Positions 17,583 through 31,406 of a stretch of DNA of 64,000 nt are shown one piece after another. The stretch spans positions 186,001 to 250,000 of the forward strand of contig NZ_QQSV01000003.1 of the NCBI RefSeq assembly GCF_003351145.1, in the 5' to 3' direction. The DNA comes from Meiothermus sp. QL-1. GTDB taxonomy: Bacteria > Deinococcota > Deinococci > Deinococcales > Thermaceae. Both the position numbers and the translations under genes were made by a program. The notes under the pieces are model-generated. The model was not told the origin of the DNA and made no database searches. It was given only the letters and a program-made list of their open reading frames with translations. Position 1 is the stretch's first letter, and the number at the start of each line of letters is the position of its first letter.

Positions 17583-17867
17583 ATGCCACTCCTGGTGTGC
17601 CCGAACTGCCAAAATGGCATGAATGAGGTGGTGCGTAGCGGCGTGCACATCGACGTCTGCCCCAAATGCCGGGGGGTTTGGCTCGATGGGGGCGAGCTGG
17701 AAAAGCTTTTGGGCCAGGTGCGGGCCTACGAGGCCGAGTACGAGCGGGCCTTGGAGGACCACCATCGCCGCGCACATCGCAATCCCTACGATACCGACGA
17801 TGACGAGTACTACCGCCGCCATAAGAAGAGGAGCAGGCTCTCCCGGCTCTTTGACCTTTTCGACTAG
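17583..17867 (+). CDS. TFIIB-type zinc-ribbon protein
   Basis: 94 residues. CPNC (6-9) and CPKCRGVWLDGGELEKLL form the zf-TFIIB domain (PF13453), a four-cysteine zinc knuckle. The rest is a charged helix and a basic tail (KKRSRLSRLFDLFD). Such proteins are widespread and of unknown role, probably binding nucleic acid or protein. No RBS is evident; CAAAAT ends 6 nt before the ATG, suggesting a leaderless transcript. The promoter of the glycine riboswitch lies inside its 3' end. Confidence 0.82.
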   Translation: MPLLVCPNCQNGMNEVVRSGVHIDVCPKCRGVWLDGGELEKLLGQVRAYEAEYERALEDHHRRAHRNPYDTDDDEYYRRHKKRSRLSRLFDLFD

Positions 17868-17879
17868 GCCGGGTATACC
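17851..17879 (+). promoter_or_regulatory. Promoter of the glycine riboswitch-gcvP transcript
   Basis: TTGACC (17851-17856), 17-nt spacer, TATACC (17874-17879). It overlaps the last codons of the zinc-ribbon gene and would start transcription shortly before the first aptamer. Confidence 0.55.
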
Positions 17880-17904
17880 CTATCATGGGTAAAAATTGGG
17901 CAGC

Positions 17905-18045
17905 GCCGCTACCGGGAGAGACTGGCTTGCCAGCGCCGAAGGAGCAACCGCCCCGGAAACTCTCAGGCAAAAGGACCGTAGCGGCCTAATCTGGAGAGAG
18001 GCCACCGGCCCGCCGAAGGGATAACACTCTCAGGCAAAAGGACAG
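17905..18045 (+). promoter_or_regulatory. Tandem glycine riboswitch
   Basis: Two glycine aptamers in series. Aptamer I (17905-17985) is closed by GCCGCTAC/GTAGCGGC and carries GGGAGAG and CTCTCAGGCAAAAGGAC. A 5-nt linker CTAAT follows. Aptamer II (17991-18045) is closed by CTG/CAG and repeats GGAGAG and CTCTCAGGCAAAAGGAC. This is the gcvT-type motif, which senses glycine cooperatively and usually turns on glycine cleavage genes. Confidence 0.96.
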
Positions 18046-18065
18046 ATGGGGCTTTCGGAGGCCCC

Positions 18066-18067
<2 letters not shown>
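18046..18067 (+). promoter_or_regulatory. Translational expression platform of the glycine riboswitch
   Basis: ATGGGGC (18046-18052) pairs perfectly with GCCCCAT (18061-18067). The loop contains the ribosome-binding GGAG and the 3' arm includes the first two bases of the gcvP ATG (18066). The hairpin would hide the start site, so glycine binding probably frees it. No T-tract terminator is present between aptamer II and gcvP. Confidence 0.65.
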
Positions 18068-20917
<2,850 letters not shown>

Positions 20918-20921
<4 letters not shown>

Positions 20922-22465
20922 CGCAGCAATTGCTCCACCACCCCCCGCAGCGCCTCAAGGGGAAGGCTTTCCAGCTCGCCGCTTACAAAGCTGGCCCTGC
21001 CTTGGCCGAAGGCGCCGCTTTCGACCAGGGGACGCCCTGGGGCTTCGCTCAGCAGCAAAAGCCGCCCCCCCGCCTCCACATAGCTTCGCAGGGCCCTGCG
21101 GTGGGGGTCGGGCCAGTCCTGGCTCCAGTCTGCAGGCAGCAGAAAGACCACCAGAGGGTAGTCCTGCAGCTTTTCAGGGCCAGGCCGGCTCTTTACAACC
21201 TCCAGGCGGAAGCCCAGGCCCTCCAGAACCGGGCGCAAAGCCTCGACCCCCGGAATTTCCGCCACCACCAGGGCCTTTTGCTCCCTTTGGGGCGGGCGCA
21301 GGGCGGCCAGTGCCTCGTCCAGCCGGAGAAGGCCCCGCCCGCTGGCCGGGCTGGCGATGGGCTCGGCGGAGCGGAGCAGGGCGGCCCGCACAGCCTCAGG
21401 CTTGTGGCCCCCGGCGAGCAGCAGGGCTGCACCCCCGGCGGTAAGGGCGGTGCTGACCGAGGTGCCGCTCATGGCCATGTAACCCCCTCCGGGAACGCTG
21501 GATAGAACGCCGACCCCAGGGGCCACCAGGTCGGGTTTTGCCACCCGCTGGGGGGAAGGCCCTTCCCAGCGCACCTCGCCCCTTCCACTGAAAGCGGCCA
21601 CCCGCTTGGCTGGGTCGGTGGCTCCCACCCCGATCACCCCGGGCAGGTTGCCCGGCGAGGTGGTGCGATCTGGGGTGTTGCCGATGGCGAAGACGGGCAG
21701 CACCCCCATTCGCTGCATTCGCTCCACCACCGGTATGAATTCCGGCCAGGCGCCCTCGAGGCCGAGCGACATCGAGACCACCTGCACCCCCTGCTCCAGC
21801 ACCCAGTCCAGCCCCCCCAGGACCTGGGCTAGGGTGCCGCTGCCCTGGGGCAAAACCAGGGCCGAGACCAGGCGGGCCTCGGGGGCCACCCCCACGCTCT
21901 GGCCCACCAACAGCCCCGCGGTGTGGGTGCCGTGTTGCGCGGAGTCGTAGGGCTGGCTTGGGCGCGGTGTGCCGCCGGGCTCAATCACGGCGAAGGCCGC
22001 CACCTTGCCCCTGAGCTCGGGGTGGTTGGCGTCCACACCGGTGTCCAGGTGGCCAATCCGCACCCCCTGTCCCCGCAGCCCTGCGGCCCAGAGGGTGGGG
22101 GCGCCGATCTGCTCCAGGGCCCAGCGGCTGCCGCTTTGAACCGGGGTGGAAAGCGCCGCCGGTTGGGCCAGGCGCACGCCTCGGTTGAGGTAGACCCGCC
22201 GCACCCCGGGTGTTCTGAGCAAGACCCCTACCTGCTCTTCCGGTAGGCGCACCAGCAGGCTCTGGCTGGCCCAGTACCCTTTGACCGGCTGCACCTTGAG
22301 GCGGCCTTTCATCCTGCCCAGGTGTGCCTTGAGCAGCCCCACCAGCTCGGCTTTGTTGAGGTGGGAGGGCAGGGCAGGGCCTTCCAGCTCCACGATCACC
22401 TCGACCATCCGGCCCTGGGCCAAGGACCCTGACAGAAGGAGGAGCAAGAGCAGCACAAGCCGCAT
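20918..22465 (-). CDS. Secreted subtilisin-like S8 serine protease
   Basis: 515 residues. A signal peptide ([18 protein letters not shown]) precedes an inhibitor-like prodomain (about 20-115). The catalytic domain has Asp in GHLDTGV, His in HGTHTAGLL and Ser in [13 protein letters not shown]. The last roughly 125 residues (from EQKALVVAE) form an alpha/beta segment with VVFLLPADW and [12 protein letters not shown], resembling a class-I glutamine amidotransferase or ThuA-like fold rather than a usual protease tail. The enzyme is expected outside the membrane, self-processed. The gene is convergent with gcvP and divergent from the S9 peptidase gene. Confidence 0.92.
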
Positions 22466-22543
22466 AACCCCACCCTAGGGAGGCTGGGCGGCGGGTGTTT
22501 GAGCTCCGGCTAAAGAAACCTTGGCCTGGGGCTTGAGCCGGGC

Positions 22544-22573
22544 TTTACCTGCTGACCCGTGGGTCAGTAGAGT
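22544..22573 (+). promoter_or_regulatory. Promoter with palindromic operator in the spacer (S9 peptidase)
   Basis: TTTACC (22544-22549) and TAGAGT (22568-22573), spacer 18 nt. The spacer contains CTGACCC-GT-GGGTCAG (22552-22567), a perfect 7-bp inverted repeat. A palindrome between -35 and -10 is typical of MerR-type or repressor control. The -10 ends 6 nt before the GTG, so the transcript is probably leaderless. Confidence 0.5.
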
Positions 22574-22579
22574 AGGGGG

Positions 22580-24430
22580 GTGGAACCCAAGCTCCTTTAC
22601 CAGCTCCGTTTCCTTTCCGAACTAACCGAAGGCCCCAAGGGGCAGCCCCTTTTCATTTACGCCGACATCGAGGTGCCCGAAAAGGAGCCGCCCCGCTACC
22701 GCTCTAGGCTGGCTGCCTGGGACGGAGGCCTGCGCTTCCTCACCCAGGGCGAGGCCAAGAGCCCCTTCTGGCGGGGGGAGCACCTCTACTTCCTCCGCAA
22801 GGTGGAGGGGGTTCCCCAGCTTTTCCGCCTGCCCTTAGCAGGAGGAGAGGCCGAACCTTTGACCGCCCTCAAAAGCGGGGTGGAGGCCTACCGCGTGAGC
22901 CCCGATAGCCGCCGGATTGCCCTCCTAACACGGGGAGAGTATGAGGCCCCCAAGCCCGACAAGCCTCGGGTCTACGAGACCTGGCCGGTGAAGTTCGATG
23001 CCCGGGGGTTGCTACCGGGGGTGCCGCGGGAGCTTTGGCTTTGGGAGGGGGGAGAGGTGCGCTTGCTGGTTCGCTGGCCCCAGGACATCGAGGAGGTGGC
23101 CTGGCATCCGGAGGGGCATGGGCTTTATTTCACCGCCTGCGCCAGCCCTGAGGAGCGCTGGAACTGGAAGCAGCGGCTTTACTTCGCGGGGCTTTCGGGG
23201 GAGGTGCGGGAGCTTTTTGGAGGGGTGGGCCCCATTTCGGGCCTCGAGCCCACCCCTGAGGGGGGCCTTTTTTACCTGGGCCACGCCTGGGAGCACGGGG
23301 GTGGCACCGAGTCCAGGCTCTACTACCGCTCCCCGGAAGGCCAGGTCCGCCTCCTGGCCGAGGGCTCTTTCCTCAACTCCCTCAACTCGGATGTGCGGCT
23401 GGGGGCGGGCCCCCAGACCCCCCGGCTGGGCCCTGACGGTCGGGTCTATGTGGTGGTTACCCACCAGGCCGCAGCCCGCCTCCTGGCGGTGGACCTGGAC
23501 GGGGGATGCGAGTTTGTGACCCCGCCCGAGGAGAGCGTGCTGGGTTTCGCGTTCTGCGGAGGGCAGCTTTACGCCCTTTCGGAGGACTTTACCCACGGCC
23601 CCAGGCTTTGGACCCCGGGGGGGCTGGTCTACGATCCCAACGCCGAGGTTCTGCCGGCTTTGCCCACGCCCCAAAACGTGCGCTACGCCGCCCCGGAGGG
23701 GCATACGGTGGAAGGCTGGGTGCTTTTGCCCGAGGGGGCCGGCCCCCACCCGCTGGTGCTCTACATCCACGGGGGTCCTCACACCGCTTTTGGCAACGCC
23801 CTCATGCTGCAGCTCCAGCTCTTCAGGGCCCAGGGTTACGCGGTGGCCTACTGCAACCCTCGAGGCTCCACCGGCTACGGCCAGGCCTATGCCCTTCTGG
23901 GAGGGCGCTGGGGCGAGGCGGATGAGGCCGACATAATGGGCTTCCTGGACCACGTGCTGGCCCAGTTTCCCCTGGATGGGGGCCGGGTGGCGGTGGCCGG
24001 AGGGTCGTACGGGGGCTACATGACCAACTGGCTCACTGCCCGCTACCCGGAGCGCTTTCGCGCCGCGGTCACCGACCGCAGCATCTGCAACTGGCTCAGC
24101 TTCTACGGGGCCTCGGATATCGGCCCCCGCTTTACCTACCTGGAGCTTGGGGCCAGGCTTTGGGAGAACCCCCAGCTTCTCTGGCAGAAAAGCCCCATCT
24201 CGCTTGTACACCGGGTCCGGACCCCCACTTTGGTGGTGCACGCCGAACAGGACCACCGCTGCCCCATCGACCAGGGCGAGACCTGGTACACCCTGCTTTT
24301 GCAGCAGGGGGTGCCCACCCGTTTCTTCCGGGTGCCCGAGGAGGGGCATGAGCTCAGCCGCTCGGGCCGGCCGGACCGCCGGGTGGCGCGGCTGGAGGCC
24401 TACCTCGAGTGGTTCCGCACCCACTTGTAA
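22580..24430 (+). CDS. S9-family prolyl oligopeptidase / acylaminoacyl-peptidase
   Basis: 616 residues without a signal peptide, so cytosolic. The N-terminal two thirds are beta-propeller-like repeats; the C-terminal alpha/beta hydrolase has the triad S476 (GGSYGGYMTNW), D558 (HAEQDHRCP) and H590 (EEGHELSR). YIHGGPHTAFG forms the oxyanion region and NPRGSTGYGQ is typical of the S9C subfamily, which releases N-acylated amino acids or degrades short peptides. GTG at 22580 lies 6 nt after a -10 element. It stands alone, followed by a tRNA gene on the other strand. Confidence 0.93.
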   Translation: MEPKLLYQLRFLSELTEGPKGQPLFIYADIEVPEKEPPRYRSRLAAWDGGLRFLTQGEAKSPFWRGEHLYFLRKVEGVPQLFRLPLAGGEAEPLTALKSGVEAYRVSPDSRRIALLTRGEYEAPKPDKPRVYETWPVKFDARGLLPGVPRELWLWEGGEVRLLVRWPQDIEEVAWHPEGHGLYFTACASPEERWNWKQRLYFAGLSGEVRELFGGVGPISGLEPTPEGGLFYLGHAWEHGGGTESRLYYRSPEGQVRLLAEGSFLNSLNSDVRLGAGPQTPRLGPDGRVYVVVTHQAAARLLAVDLDGGCEFVTPPEESVLGFAFCGGQLYALSEDFTHGPRLWTPGGLVYDPNAEVLPALPTPQNVRYAAPEGHTVEGWVLLPEGAGPHPLVLYIHGGPHTAFGNALMLQLQLFRAQGYAVAYCNPRGSTGYGQAYALLGGRWGEADEADIMGFLDHVLAQFPLDGGRVAVAGGSYGGYMTNWLTARYPERFRAAVTDRSICNWLSFYGASDIGPRFTYLELGARLWENPQLLWQKSPISLVHRVRTPTLVVHAEQDHRCPIDQGETWYTLLLQQGVPTRFFRVPEEGHELSRSGRPDRRVARLEAYLEWFRTHL

Positions 24431-24431
24431 G

Positions 24432-24506
24432 TGGTGGAGGCGGGGGGATTTGAACCCCCGACCTTGTCCTTGCAAAGGACCTGCTCTCCCGCTGAGCTAC
24501 GCCCCC
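24432..24506 (-). tRNA. tRNA-Ala (anticodon TGC)
   Basis: On the minus strand the 7-bp acceptor stem GGGGGCG/CGCCTCC, the D arm (GTAGCTCAGCGGGAGAGC), the anticodon loop TTTGCAA and the T arm GGGGGTTCAAATCCCCC fold normally. The anticodon is TGC. The 3' CCA is encoded (24432-24434). Confidence 0.96.
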
Positions 24507-24514
24507 GCGGGTGG

Positions 24515-24543
24515 AGTATAGCAACCCCTGGGGCTTCCGTAAA
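24515..24543 (-). promoter_or_regulatory. Promoter of tRNA-Ala
   Basis: On the minus strand TTTACG (24543-24538), 17-nt spacer, TATACT (24520-24515), directly upstream of the tRNA. Confidence 0.6.
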
Positions 24544-24557
24544 GGGTGGCTATGGGC

Positions 24558-24671
24558 TATACTCCCCTTTTGGGTGTGCCGTAGGCGGCCCCGGGGGATA
24601 GGGCGCGGTGCCCGGGGGGTTCGCTATAGCACCGAAAAACGCCCACTCCAACCGCCCCGTTAGGAGAAACC
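24558..24671 (+). promoter_or_regulatory. rpsB promoter region and GC-rich leader
   Basis: A -10 TATACT (24558-24563) without a clear -35 is followed by about 100 nt of GC-rich leader with runs such as CCCGGGGG, a second -10-like TATAGC near 24624, and the RBS TTAGGAG before rpsB. The leader is long enough for S2 autoregulation, as in other bacteria, but no specific fold was confirmed. Confidence 0.4.
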
Positions 24672-25400
24672 ATGGCCGTAAACGTATCCATCAAAGAGCT
24701 TTTGGAAGCCGGGGTGCACTTCGGGCACGAGACCAAGCGGTGGAACCCCAAGATGAAGCGCTATATCTACGCCGAGCGCAACGGCATTTTCATCATCGAC
24801 CTGCAGAAGAGCATGCTCGAGCTCGAGCGCACCTTCAAGTACGTGCAGGATCTGGCCATGCGGGGGGCCACCATCCTCTACGTGGGCACCAAGAAACAGG
24901 CCCAGGAGATTATCCAGCAGGAGGCCGAGCGGGCCGGGATGCCCTACGTCAACCAGCGTTGGCTGGGGGGCATGCTCACCAACTTCCGCACCATCACCGC
25001 CCAGGTCAACCGTCTTGCTGAGCTTGAGGCCCTCTTTGAATCGGAAGAGATTAAGGAGCGGGTCAAAACCGAGCAGGTGCGGCTCAAACACGAGCTCGAG
25101 CGGCTCAGGAAGAACCTGGGGGGCTTCCGCAAGCTGCGCCGCCTGCCCGACGCCATCTTCGTGGTAGACCCCACCAAGGAGGCCATCGCGGTCAGGGAGG
25201 CCCGCAAACTCGATATCCCGGTTATCGCCCTGGCCGACACCGATTCCGACCCCGACCTTTGCGACTACATCATCCCCGGCAACGACGATGCCATCCGCTC
25301 CATCCAGCTCATCGTGAGCCGGATGACCGACCTCATCGTGGAGGCCCGGGGCGGTGGGCGGGAGACCTCTGCCCTCGAGGTCCCGGCGGCTGAGGCCTGA
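24672..25400 (+). CDS. rpsB: 30S ribosomal protein S2
   Basis: 242 residues. Begins [20 protein letters not shown] with the universal S2 signatures [20 protein letters not shown] and [10 protein letters not shown], and [12 protein letters not shown] further on. S2 binds the back of the 30S head late in assembly. A strong RBS (AGGAGAAACC) precedes the ATG. It heads the conserved rpsB-tsf-pyrH-frr order, with tsf 17 bp downstream. Acidic tail rich in Glu and Ala. Confidence 0.98.
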   Translation: MAVNVSIKELLEAGVHFGHETKRWNPKMKRYIYAERNGIFIIDLQKSMLELERTFKYVQDLAMRGATILYVGTKKQAQEIIQQEAERAGMPYVNQRWLGGMLTNFRTITAQVNRLAELEALFESEEIKERVKTEQVRLKHELERLRKNLGGFRKLRRLPDAIFVVDPTKEAIAVREARKLDIPVIALADTDSDPDLCDYIIPGNDDAIRSIQLIVSRMTDLIVEARGGGRETSALEVPAAEA

Positions 25401-25417
25401 AGCGAAAGAGGAAGCGT

Positions 25418-26805
<1,388 letters not shown>

Positions 26806-26864
26806 GTGGGTCCGGCGCTGAGCCCCACCTGGTGGGGTAAGCTATCCCCACCGAAGGAGGTCAT

Positions 26865-27422
26865 ATGCTCAAGGAGCTCTATCAGGAAACCCGTCAACAC
26901 ATGCAGAAATCGTTGGAGGCCCTGGAGCACCACCTCTCGACCCTGCGCACCGGCCGGGCCAACCCGGCCATCCTCTCAGGGGTCAAGGTGGAGTACTACG
27001 GCTCCTTGATGCCCCTGAACCAGGTGGGCACCATCTCCTCCCCAGATCCCCGCACCCTGGTGGTGCAGTCCTGGGACCCCAACCTGCTCAAGGAGATCGA
27101 GAAGGCCATCCGCGACGCCGACCTGGGGCTGAACCCCACCAACAAGGGGGATGCTTTGTACATCAACATCCCCCCCCTGACCGAGGAGCGGCGCAAGGAG
27201 CTGGTGAAGACCGTCAAGCACTACGCCGAGGAAGCCCGCATTGCGGTGCGCAACATACGGCGGGAAGCCCTGGACAAGGCCAAGAGGCTCGAGAAGGAGG
27301 CCCACCTCTCCGAGGACGAGATAAAGCGCGCCGAGGTCGAGATTCAGAAAATTACCGACGAGTTCATCCAAAAAATCGACCAGGTCCTGCACAAGAAGGA
27401 ACAGGAGATTTTAGGCGGTTAG
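26865..27422 (+). CDS. frr: Ribosome recycling factor
   Basis: 185 residues. [10 protein letters not shown] and the C-terminal helix region [14 protein letters not shown] identify RRF, which with EF-G splits post-termination ribosomes. AAGGAGGT lies ideally before the ATG. cdsA starts 11 bp after the stop; uppS, often found between these two genes, is absent. Confidence 0.98.
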   Translation: MLKELYQETRQHMQKSLEALEHHLSTLRTGRANPAILSGVKVEYYGSLMPLNQVGTISSPDPRTLVVQSWDPNLLKEIEKAIRDADLGLNPTNKGDALYINIPPLTEERRKELVKTVKHYAEEARIAVRNIRREALDKAKRLEKEAHLSEDEIKRAEVEIQKITDEFIQKIDQVLHKKEQEILGG

Positions 27423-27433
27423 TCTGCTGCGCC

Positions 27434-28294
27434 GTGCCCGAGCCCAACCGGCCCGACCCCAGCCTGCCCACCCGTGTAGCCTCCTCGCTCATCGGGGTGG
27501 GGGTGCTCTTCTTGGTCCTGTGGGAGGGGCGCGTCCTGCTCTTTTTGGTCCTGGTCTTCATCCTGGTGCTGGGCTCGCTCGAGCTGCGCTACATGCTGCG
27601 CAACCGGGGCATCGAGCTCAACATGGCCTTTTTGGTGGGTGGGGGGCTGGTGATGCTCTTCTTCAGCCTGCCCCAGCTCCACGAGGCCTACCCGGGGGTG
27701 CCCTGGCGCGAGATTGCCCTGGGGCTGGTGCTCATAGGGGCCTTCAGCGCTGAGCTGATCGTGGGGGGCAACATCGAGCGCTTCGCCTACAGCCTGATGG
27801 CCTTTTTGTACCTTCCCTGGACGCTGGGCTTTTTTCTGCTGCTGCGCCACTCCCCCAACGACGACATCGGGCTTTGGATTCTGGCCTTGCCCCTCATCAG
27901 CAGCTTTGCCAACGACATAGGGGGGTACTTCGTGGGGCGGTACCTGGGGCGGCGCAAGCTGGCCCCCACCATCAGCCCTGGCAAGACCGTGGAGGGCTCG
28001 GTGGGGGGCATTCTGACCAGTTTTGCGGCGCTCTTCCTCTTCACCACCATCGTGCGCTCGGCCTACCCCGAAAGCCCTTTTGCTCTTTTTCGCCCGGTGG
28101 AGCTTTTTTTGGTGAACCTGGTGCTCTCCTTTGCTGCCCAGCTCGGCGACCTGACCGAGTCCATGCTCAAACGCTACTGCGGGGTGAAGGACTCGGGCCA
28201 TTTCCTGCCCGGCCACGGGGGGCTTCTGGACCGGCTGGACTCCCACCTCTTCACCGCGCCCCTCACCTACTACCTGCTCACCATATTCATCTGA
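27434..28294 (+). CDS. cdsA: Phosphatidate cytidylyltransferase
   Basis: 286 residues with about eight membrane helices. The C-terminal CdsA signature is present ([24 protein letters not shown] region, 237-260 approximately, then [14 protein letters not shown]). It makes CDP-diacylglycerol from phosphatidate and CTP in the membrane. GTG start, close behind frr. It leads the cdsA-dxr-rseP group. Confidence 0.96.
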   Translation: MPEPNRPDPSLPTRVASSLIGVGVLFLVLWEGRVLLFLVLVFILVLGSLELRYMLRNRGIELNMAFLVGGGLVMLFFSLPQLHEAYPGVPWREIALGLVLIGAFSAELIVGGNIERFAYSLMAFLYLPWTLGFFLLLRHSPNDDIGLWILALPLISSFANDIGGYFVGRYLGRRKLAPTISPGKTVEGSVGGILTSFAALFLFTTIVRSAYPESPFALFRPVELFLVNLVLSFAAQLGDLTESMLKRYCGVKDSGHFLPGHGGLLDRLDSHLFTAPLTYYLLTIFI

Positions 28295-28340
28295 AAGGCC
28301 TGCTACAGCCGCTGGCCGGTCGGGCGGTAGACTCTTCAGG

Positions 28341-29468
28341 ATGAGCGAGGCCAAACGCGTGGTGGTGCTGGGTTCCACCGGCTCAATCGGTACCCAGACC
28401 CTGGATGTCTGCCGCTGGCGGGGCTACCGGGTGGTGGGGCTTCTGGCCGGTCGAAACCTGGAGCTCTTGTCCCAGCAGATTGCTGAGTTCAATCCCGAAG
28501 TGGTGGCGGCGGACGCCTCCATCCTGCCCGCGCTAAAGGAGCGCTTTCCAAGCCTGAGGCTGGCAGAGGCTGAGGAGGTGGCCGCCTGGCCGGCGGAGGT
28601 GGTGGTGGGCGCGGTGCCGGGGCTGGCCGGCCTGCCGGGGGTGCGGGCTGCGGTGCGGGCAGGGCGCCGGCTGGCCTTGGCCAACAAGGAGAGCATGGTG
28701 GCAGCGGGGCCCCTTCTTTGGCAGGAGGCCGCCAGAAGCGGGGCCGAGATCATCCCGGTGGACTCGGAGCACTCGGCCCTCTTTCAAAGCCTGGTGGGCG
28801 AGCCCAGGGAGGACGTGGCGGAGCTCATCCTCACCGCCTCGGGGGGGCCTTTCCTGCATGAGCCGGCCGACCTTTCCTCGGTGACCCCCGAGATGGCCCT
28901 GAGGCACCCCCGCTGGAAGATGGGGCCCAAGGTGACGGTGGACTCCTCCACCCTTTTCAACAAGGGCCTTGAGGTGCTGGAGGCGGTGCAGCTTTTCCAG
29001 GTACCCATCGAGAAGGTGCGGGTGCTCATCCATCCCCAGGCCTATGTGCACTCGATGGTGCGCTTCCAGGACGGCAACCTCAAGGCCCAGCTCGGGCCCA
29101 CCGACATGCGCCTGGCCATCCAGTACGCCCTCGCCTATCCCGCCCGGCCCCCCACGCCCCTGCGCGAGGCCCCCATTGCAGAGCGGCTCGAGTTCTTTCC
29201 CCCCGATACCCGCCGCTTTCCCGCGCTGGCCCTGGCCTACGAGGCCGGCCGGATGGGAGGGGTGGCCCCGGTGGTTCTGAATGCCGCCGATGAAGTGGCG
29301 GTGGAGGCTTTTTTGGGGGGGGCTATCGGGTATCTGGAGATTCCCAGGGTGTTGGAGAAAGTGTTGCAGAAGACGCCGAGGGCCCCGCTAAGCTGGGAGA
29401 ATATCGAAGAGGCCGATCGCTTGGCCCGCAGGCTGGCGCGGGAGTTTTTGAATGGAGAGGGAGGATGA
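28341..29468 (+). CDS. dxr: 1-deoxy-D-xylulose 5-phosphate reductoisomerase
   Basis: 375 residues. NADPH motif GSTGSIG (11-17); metal and substrate residues in NKESMV, DSEHSA and [18 protein letters not shown]. It makes 2-C-methyl-D-erythritol 4-phosphate in the MEP isoprenoid pathway. A TAGACT -10 (28328-28333) ends 7 nt before the ATG, so an internal leaderless promoter is likely. The stop overlaps rseP (ATGA). Confidence 0.97.
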   Translation: MSEAKRVVVLGSTGSIGTQTLDVCRWRGYRVVGLLAGRNLELLSQQIAEFNPEVVAADASILPALKERFPSLRLAEAEEVAAWPAEVVVGAVPGLAGLPGVRAAVRAGRRLALANKESMVAAGPLLWQEAARSGAEIIPVDSEHSALFQSLVGEPREDVAELILTASGGPFLHEPADLSSVTPEMALRHPRWKMGPKVTVDSSTLFNKGLEVLEAVQLFQVPIEKVRVLIHPQAYVHSMVRFQDGNLKAQLGPTDMRLAIQYALAYPARPPTPLREAPIAERLEFFPPDTRRFPALALAYEAGRMGGVAPVVLNAADEVAVEAFLGGAIGYLEIPRVLEKVLQKTPRAPLSWENIEEADRLARRLAREFLNGEGG

Positions 29469-30478
29469 GCCTAGTCTGGTTTCTGATCATCATATCCATC
29501 AGCATCTTCGTCCATGAGCTGGGGCACTACCTGGCGGCCCGGCTGCAGGGGGTGGGGGTCAGGAACTTTGGGGTGGGTTTCGGCCCCACCCTTCTCAAGT
29601 TCGACCGCTGGGGCACCACCTGGCGGCTCAACGCCATTCCCTTGGGCGGTTACGCCGAGATCGAGGGCATGATGCCCGGGGACACCCACGGCTATGCCCG
29701 GCTTTCCTACCTGGGGAAGTTCTTCATCCTGGTGGCCGGGGTGCTCATGAACCTGTTGCTGGCCTGGGGGGTGCTGGCCGGGCTGGCCGCGGTGCAGGGG
29801 GTACCCCAGACCCAGGCCGTTATCACCGAGGTGATGCCGGGGAGCCTGGCCGAGCGGGCCGGTTTTCAGGTGGGCGACCGCCTTTTGAGCCTGAACGGTG
29901 AGAGGCTTACCTCCTACGAGGAGGTCACCCGTTTCCGGGCCAGCCCCGGGGAGAAGGTCTTCGGGGTGATGCGGGATGGGCAGGAGGTGGAGGTGCGCTT
30001 TACCTGGGACGGCAGCGAGGCGCGGCTTGGCATCGTCTACCGCGCCGAGGTGGTGGGGTATACCCGGATTGGCTTCTTCCCCGCCTTTGCCCGCACGGTG
30101 AGCGAGACGGTGAGCGCGGTGCCGCGCTTTGTGCAGGAACTGGTGGGTAGTCTGGCCCGCATCCTCTCCGGGCAGCAGGCCCAGGGGGTGGCGGGACCGG
30201 TAGGCATCGTGAACATCACCGGCCAGGCGGCGCAGCAGGGGTTGGTCGCTTTGGTGAGCCTGCTCGCGGTCATCAACCTCTCGCTTGCAGTCTTCAACCT
30301 GCTGCCCATTCCGGGGCTGGATGGGGGACGGATTTTGGTGCTCCTGCTCAACGCCATCACGGGGGGGCGTATTGGGCCAGAGCTCGAGGCCCGCCTGGTC
30401 TACGGGGGGTTCGTCTTCCTCATTCTCCTGATCGTCCTCGTGACCATCAACGATATCCGCAATCTCATGGGCGGGTAG
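29465..30478 (+). CDS. rseP: Site-2 intramembrane metalloprotease (RseP family)
   Basis: 337 residues. Zinc motif HELGH (18-22) in the first transmembrane helix, a single PDZ domain (about 105-180, [20 protein letters not shown]) and the third catalytic motif PIPGLDGG near residue 280. It cuts membrane-bound substrates such as anti-sigma factors or signal-peptide remnants. One PDZ instead of the two of E. coli RseP is usual outside Proteobacteria. Overlaps dxr by 4 bp. Confidence 0.95.
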   Translation: MSLVWFLIIISISIFVHELGHYLAARLQGVGVRNFGVGFGPTLLKFDRWGTTWRLNAIPLGGYAEIEGMMPGDTHGYARLSYLGKFFILVAGVLMNLLLAWGVLAGLAAVQGVPQTQAVITEVMPGSLAERAGFQVGDRLLSLNGERLTSYEEVTRFRASPGEKVFGVMRDGQEVEVRFTWDGSEARLGIVYRAEVVGYTRIGFFPAFARTVSETVSAVPRFVQELVGSLARILSGQQAQGVAGPVGIVNITGQAAQQGLVALVSLLAVINLSLAVFNLLPIPGLDGGRILVLLLNAITGGRIGPELEARLVYGGFVFLILLIVLVTINDIRNLMGG

Positions 30479-30489
30479 AATGCCCCTGG

Positions 30490-31122
30490 ATGGACGCCAC
30501 GGTGCTGATCCCGGCCTACAACGAGGCGGACCGAATCGGAGCGGTGGTCCAGGTGGCGCGGGCGGCGGGCTTGCCGGTGCTGGTGGTGGACGACGGCTCC
30601 ACCGACCAGACCGCCCAGGCGGCTGAGCGAGCCGGAGCCCGTGTGCTGCGCCTGGCGGAGAACCAGGGCAAGAGCGCGGCCCTGGCCCATGGTCTGGCCC
30701 ATGTGGAGACGCCCTATTTGCTGCTGCTCGACGCCGATTTGGTGGGGCTTAGACCGGAGCACCTTTGGCTAATGTTAGAGCCGGTGCGCAGGGGGGAGCT
30801 CGAGATGGCCATCGGGGTTTTCAGGGCTGGGGGGTTGATGACCGACTTTGGCAACCGGGCCACCCCTTTTCTCTCGGGCCAGCGGGCCTGCCGGACCGAG
30901 TGGCTCAGGAGCGTGCCCAACCTGACCAAGCAGCGCTGGCCCGAGCCAGCCATCACCGACCATCTGGCCCGCACCCAGGTTCGCTGGGCCTATGTGCCGC
31001 TCGAGGGGGCCAGCCAGGTGATGAAAGAGCAGAAGCGGGGATTTTGGAGAGGGCTTGTTTTGCGGCTTGGGATGTACCTCGAGCTCCTCCGCTACCGCCT
31101 GGGGGGTAAGAGCCGGGCTTGA
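30490..31122 (+). CDS. GT2 family glycosyltransferase
   Basis: 210 residues, a minimal GT-A domain. ATVLIPAYNEADRIG, VVDDGSTDQTAQAA, ENQGKSAALAHG and the metal-binding DAD of LLLLDADLVG. No membrane helices. The acceptor is unknown; relatives glycosylate lipids or polysaccharides. TAGAAT (30476-30481) overlaps the rseP stop and ends 8 nt before the ATG, suggesting an own leaderless promoter. Confidence 0.85.
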   Translation: MDATVLIPAYNEADRIGAVVQVARAAGLPVLVVDDGSTDQTAQAAERAGARVLRLAENQGKSAALAHGLAHVETPYLLLLDADLVGLRPEHLWLMLEPVRRGELEMAIGVFRAGGLMTDFGNRATPFLSGQRACRTEWLRSVPNLTKQRWPEPAITDHLARTQVRWAYVPLEGASQVMKEQKRGFWRGLVLRLGMYLELLRYRLGGKSRA

Positions 31123-31164
31123 GGCCCCCTGACAATTTCCCCTTAGCTTGGGGCGGAGGTGCTT

Positions 31165-31362
31165 ATGCGGATTGAAGTGGCGGTGATGATGCAGGTGAAC
31201 GTCCCCGACGACACCGACCTGGACGACCTGAGCCTGGAGATTGACGAAAGCGGCCTCCGCTTCTTAAGCAACGGGAAGACCGTGGCCAACGCCGGCGATA
31301 TTGAGGACTACTACATTGACGAGGTAGAGGTCGAGGATGAGGAGGAGGACGAGGAAGAATAG
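31165..31362 (+). CDS. Small acidic protein of unknown function
   Basis: 65 residues from ATG 31165 (GGAGG 5 nt upstream; GTG 31159 is an alternative). The first half has alternating hydrophobic residues suggestive of beta strands (MRIEVAVMMQVNV). The second half is extremely acidic and ends in EDEEEDEEE. I recognise no family. The strong ribosome-binding site and codon use like its neighbours support a real gene. Confidence 0.7.
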   Translation: MRIEVAVMMQVNVPDDTDLDDLSLEIDESGLRFLSNGKTVANAGDIEDYYIDEVEVEDEEEDEEE

Positions 31363-31406
31363 CTTGGTCCGGTATCGCCTTCCCATGGCCGGAGTAGAAT
31401 GGGCCC

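Noticed and set aside
23012-24475. Long open frame opposite the S9 peptidase gene
   Set aside because: Antisense shadow without motifs; the S9 triad is on the plus strand.
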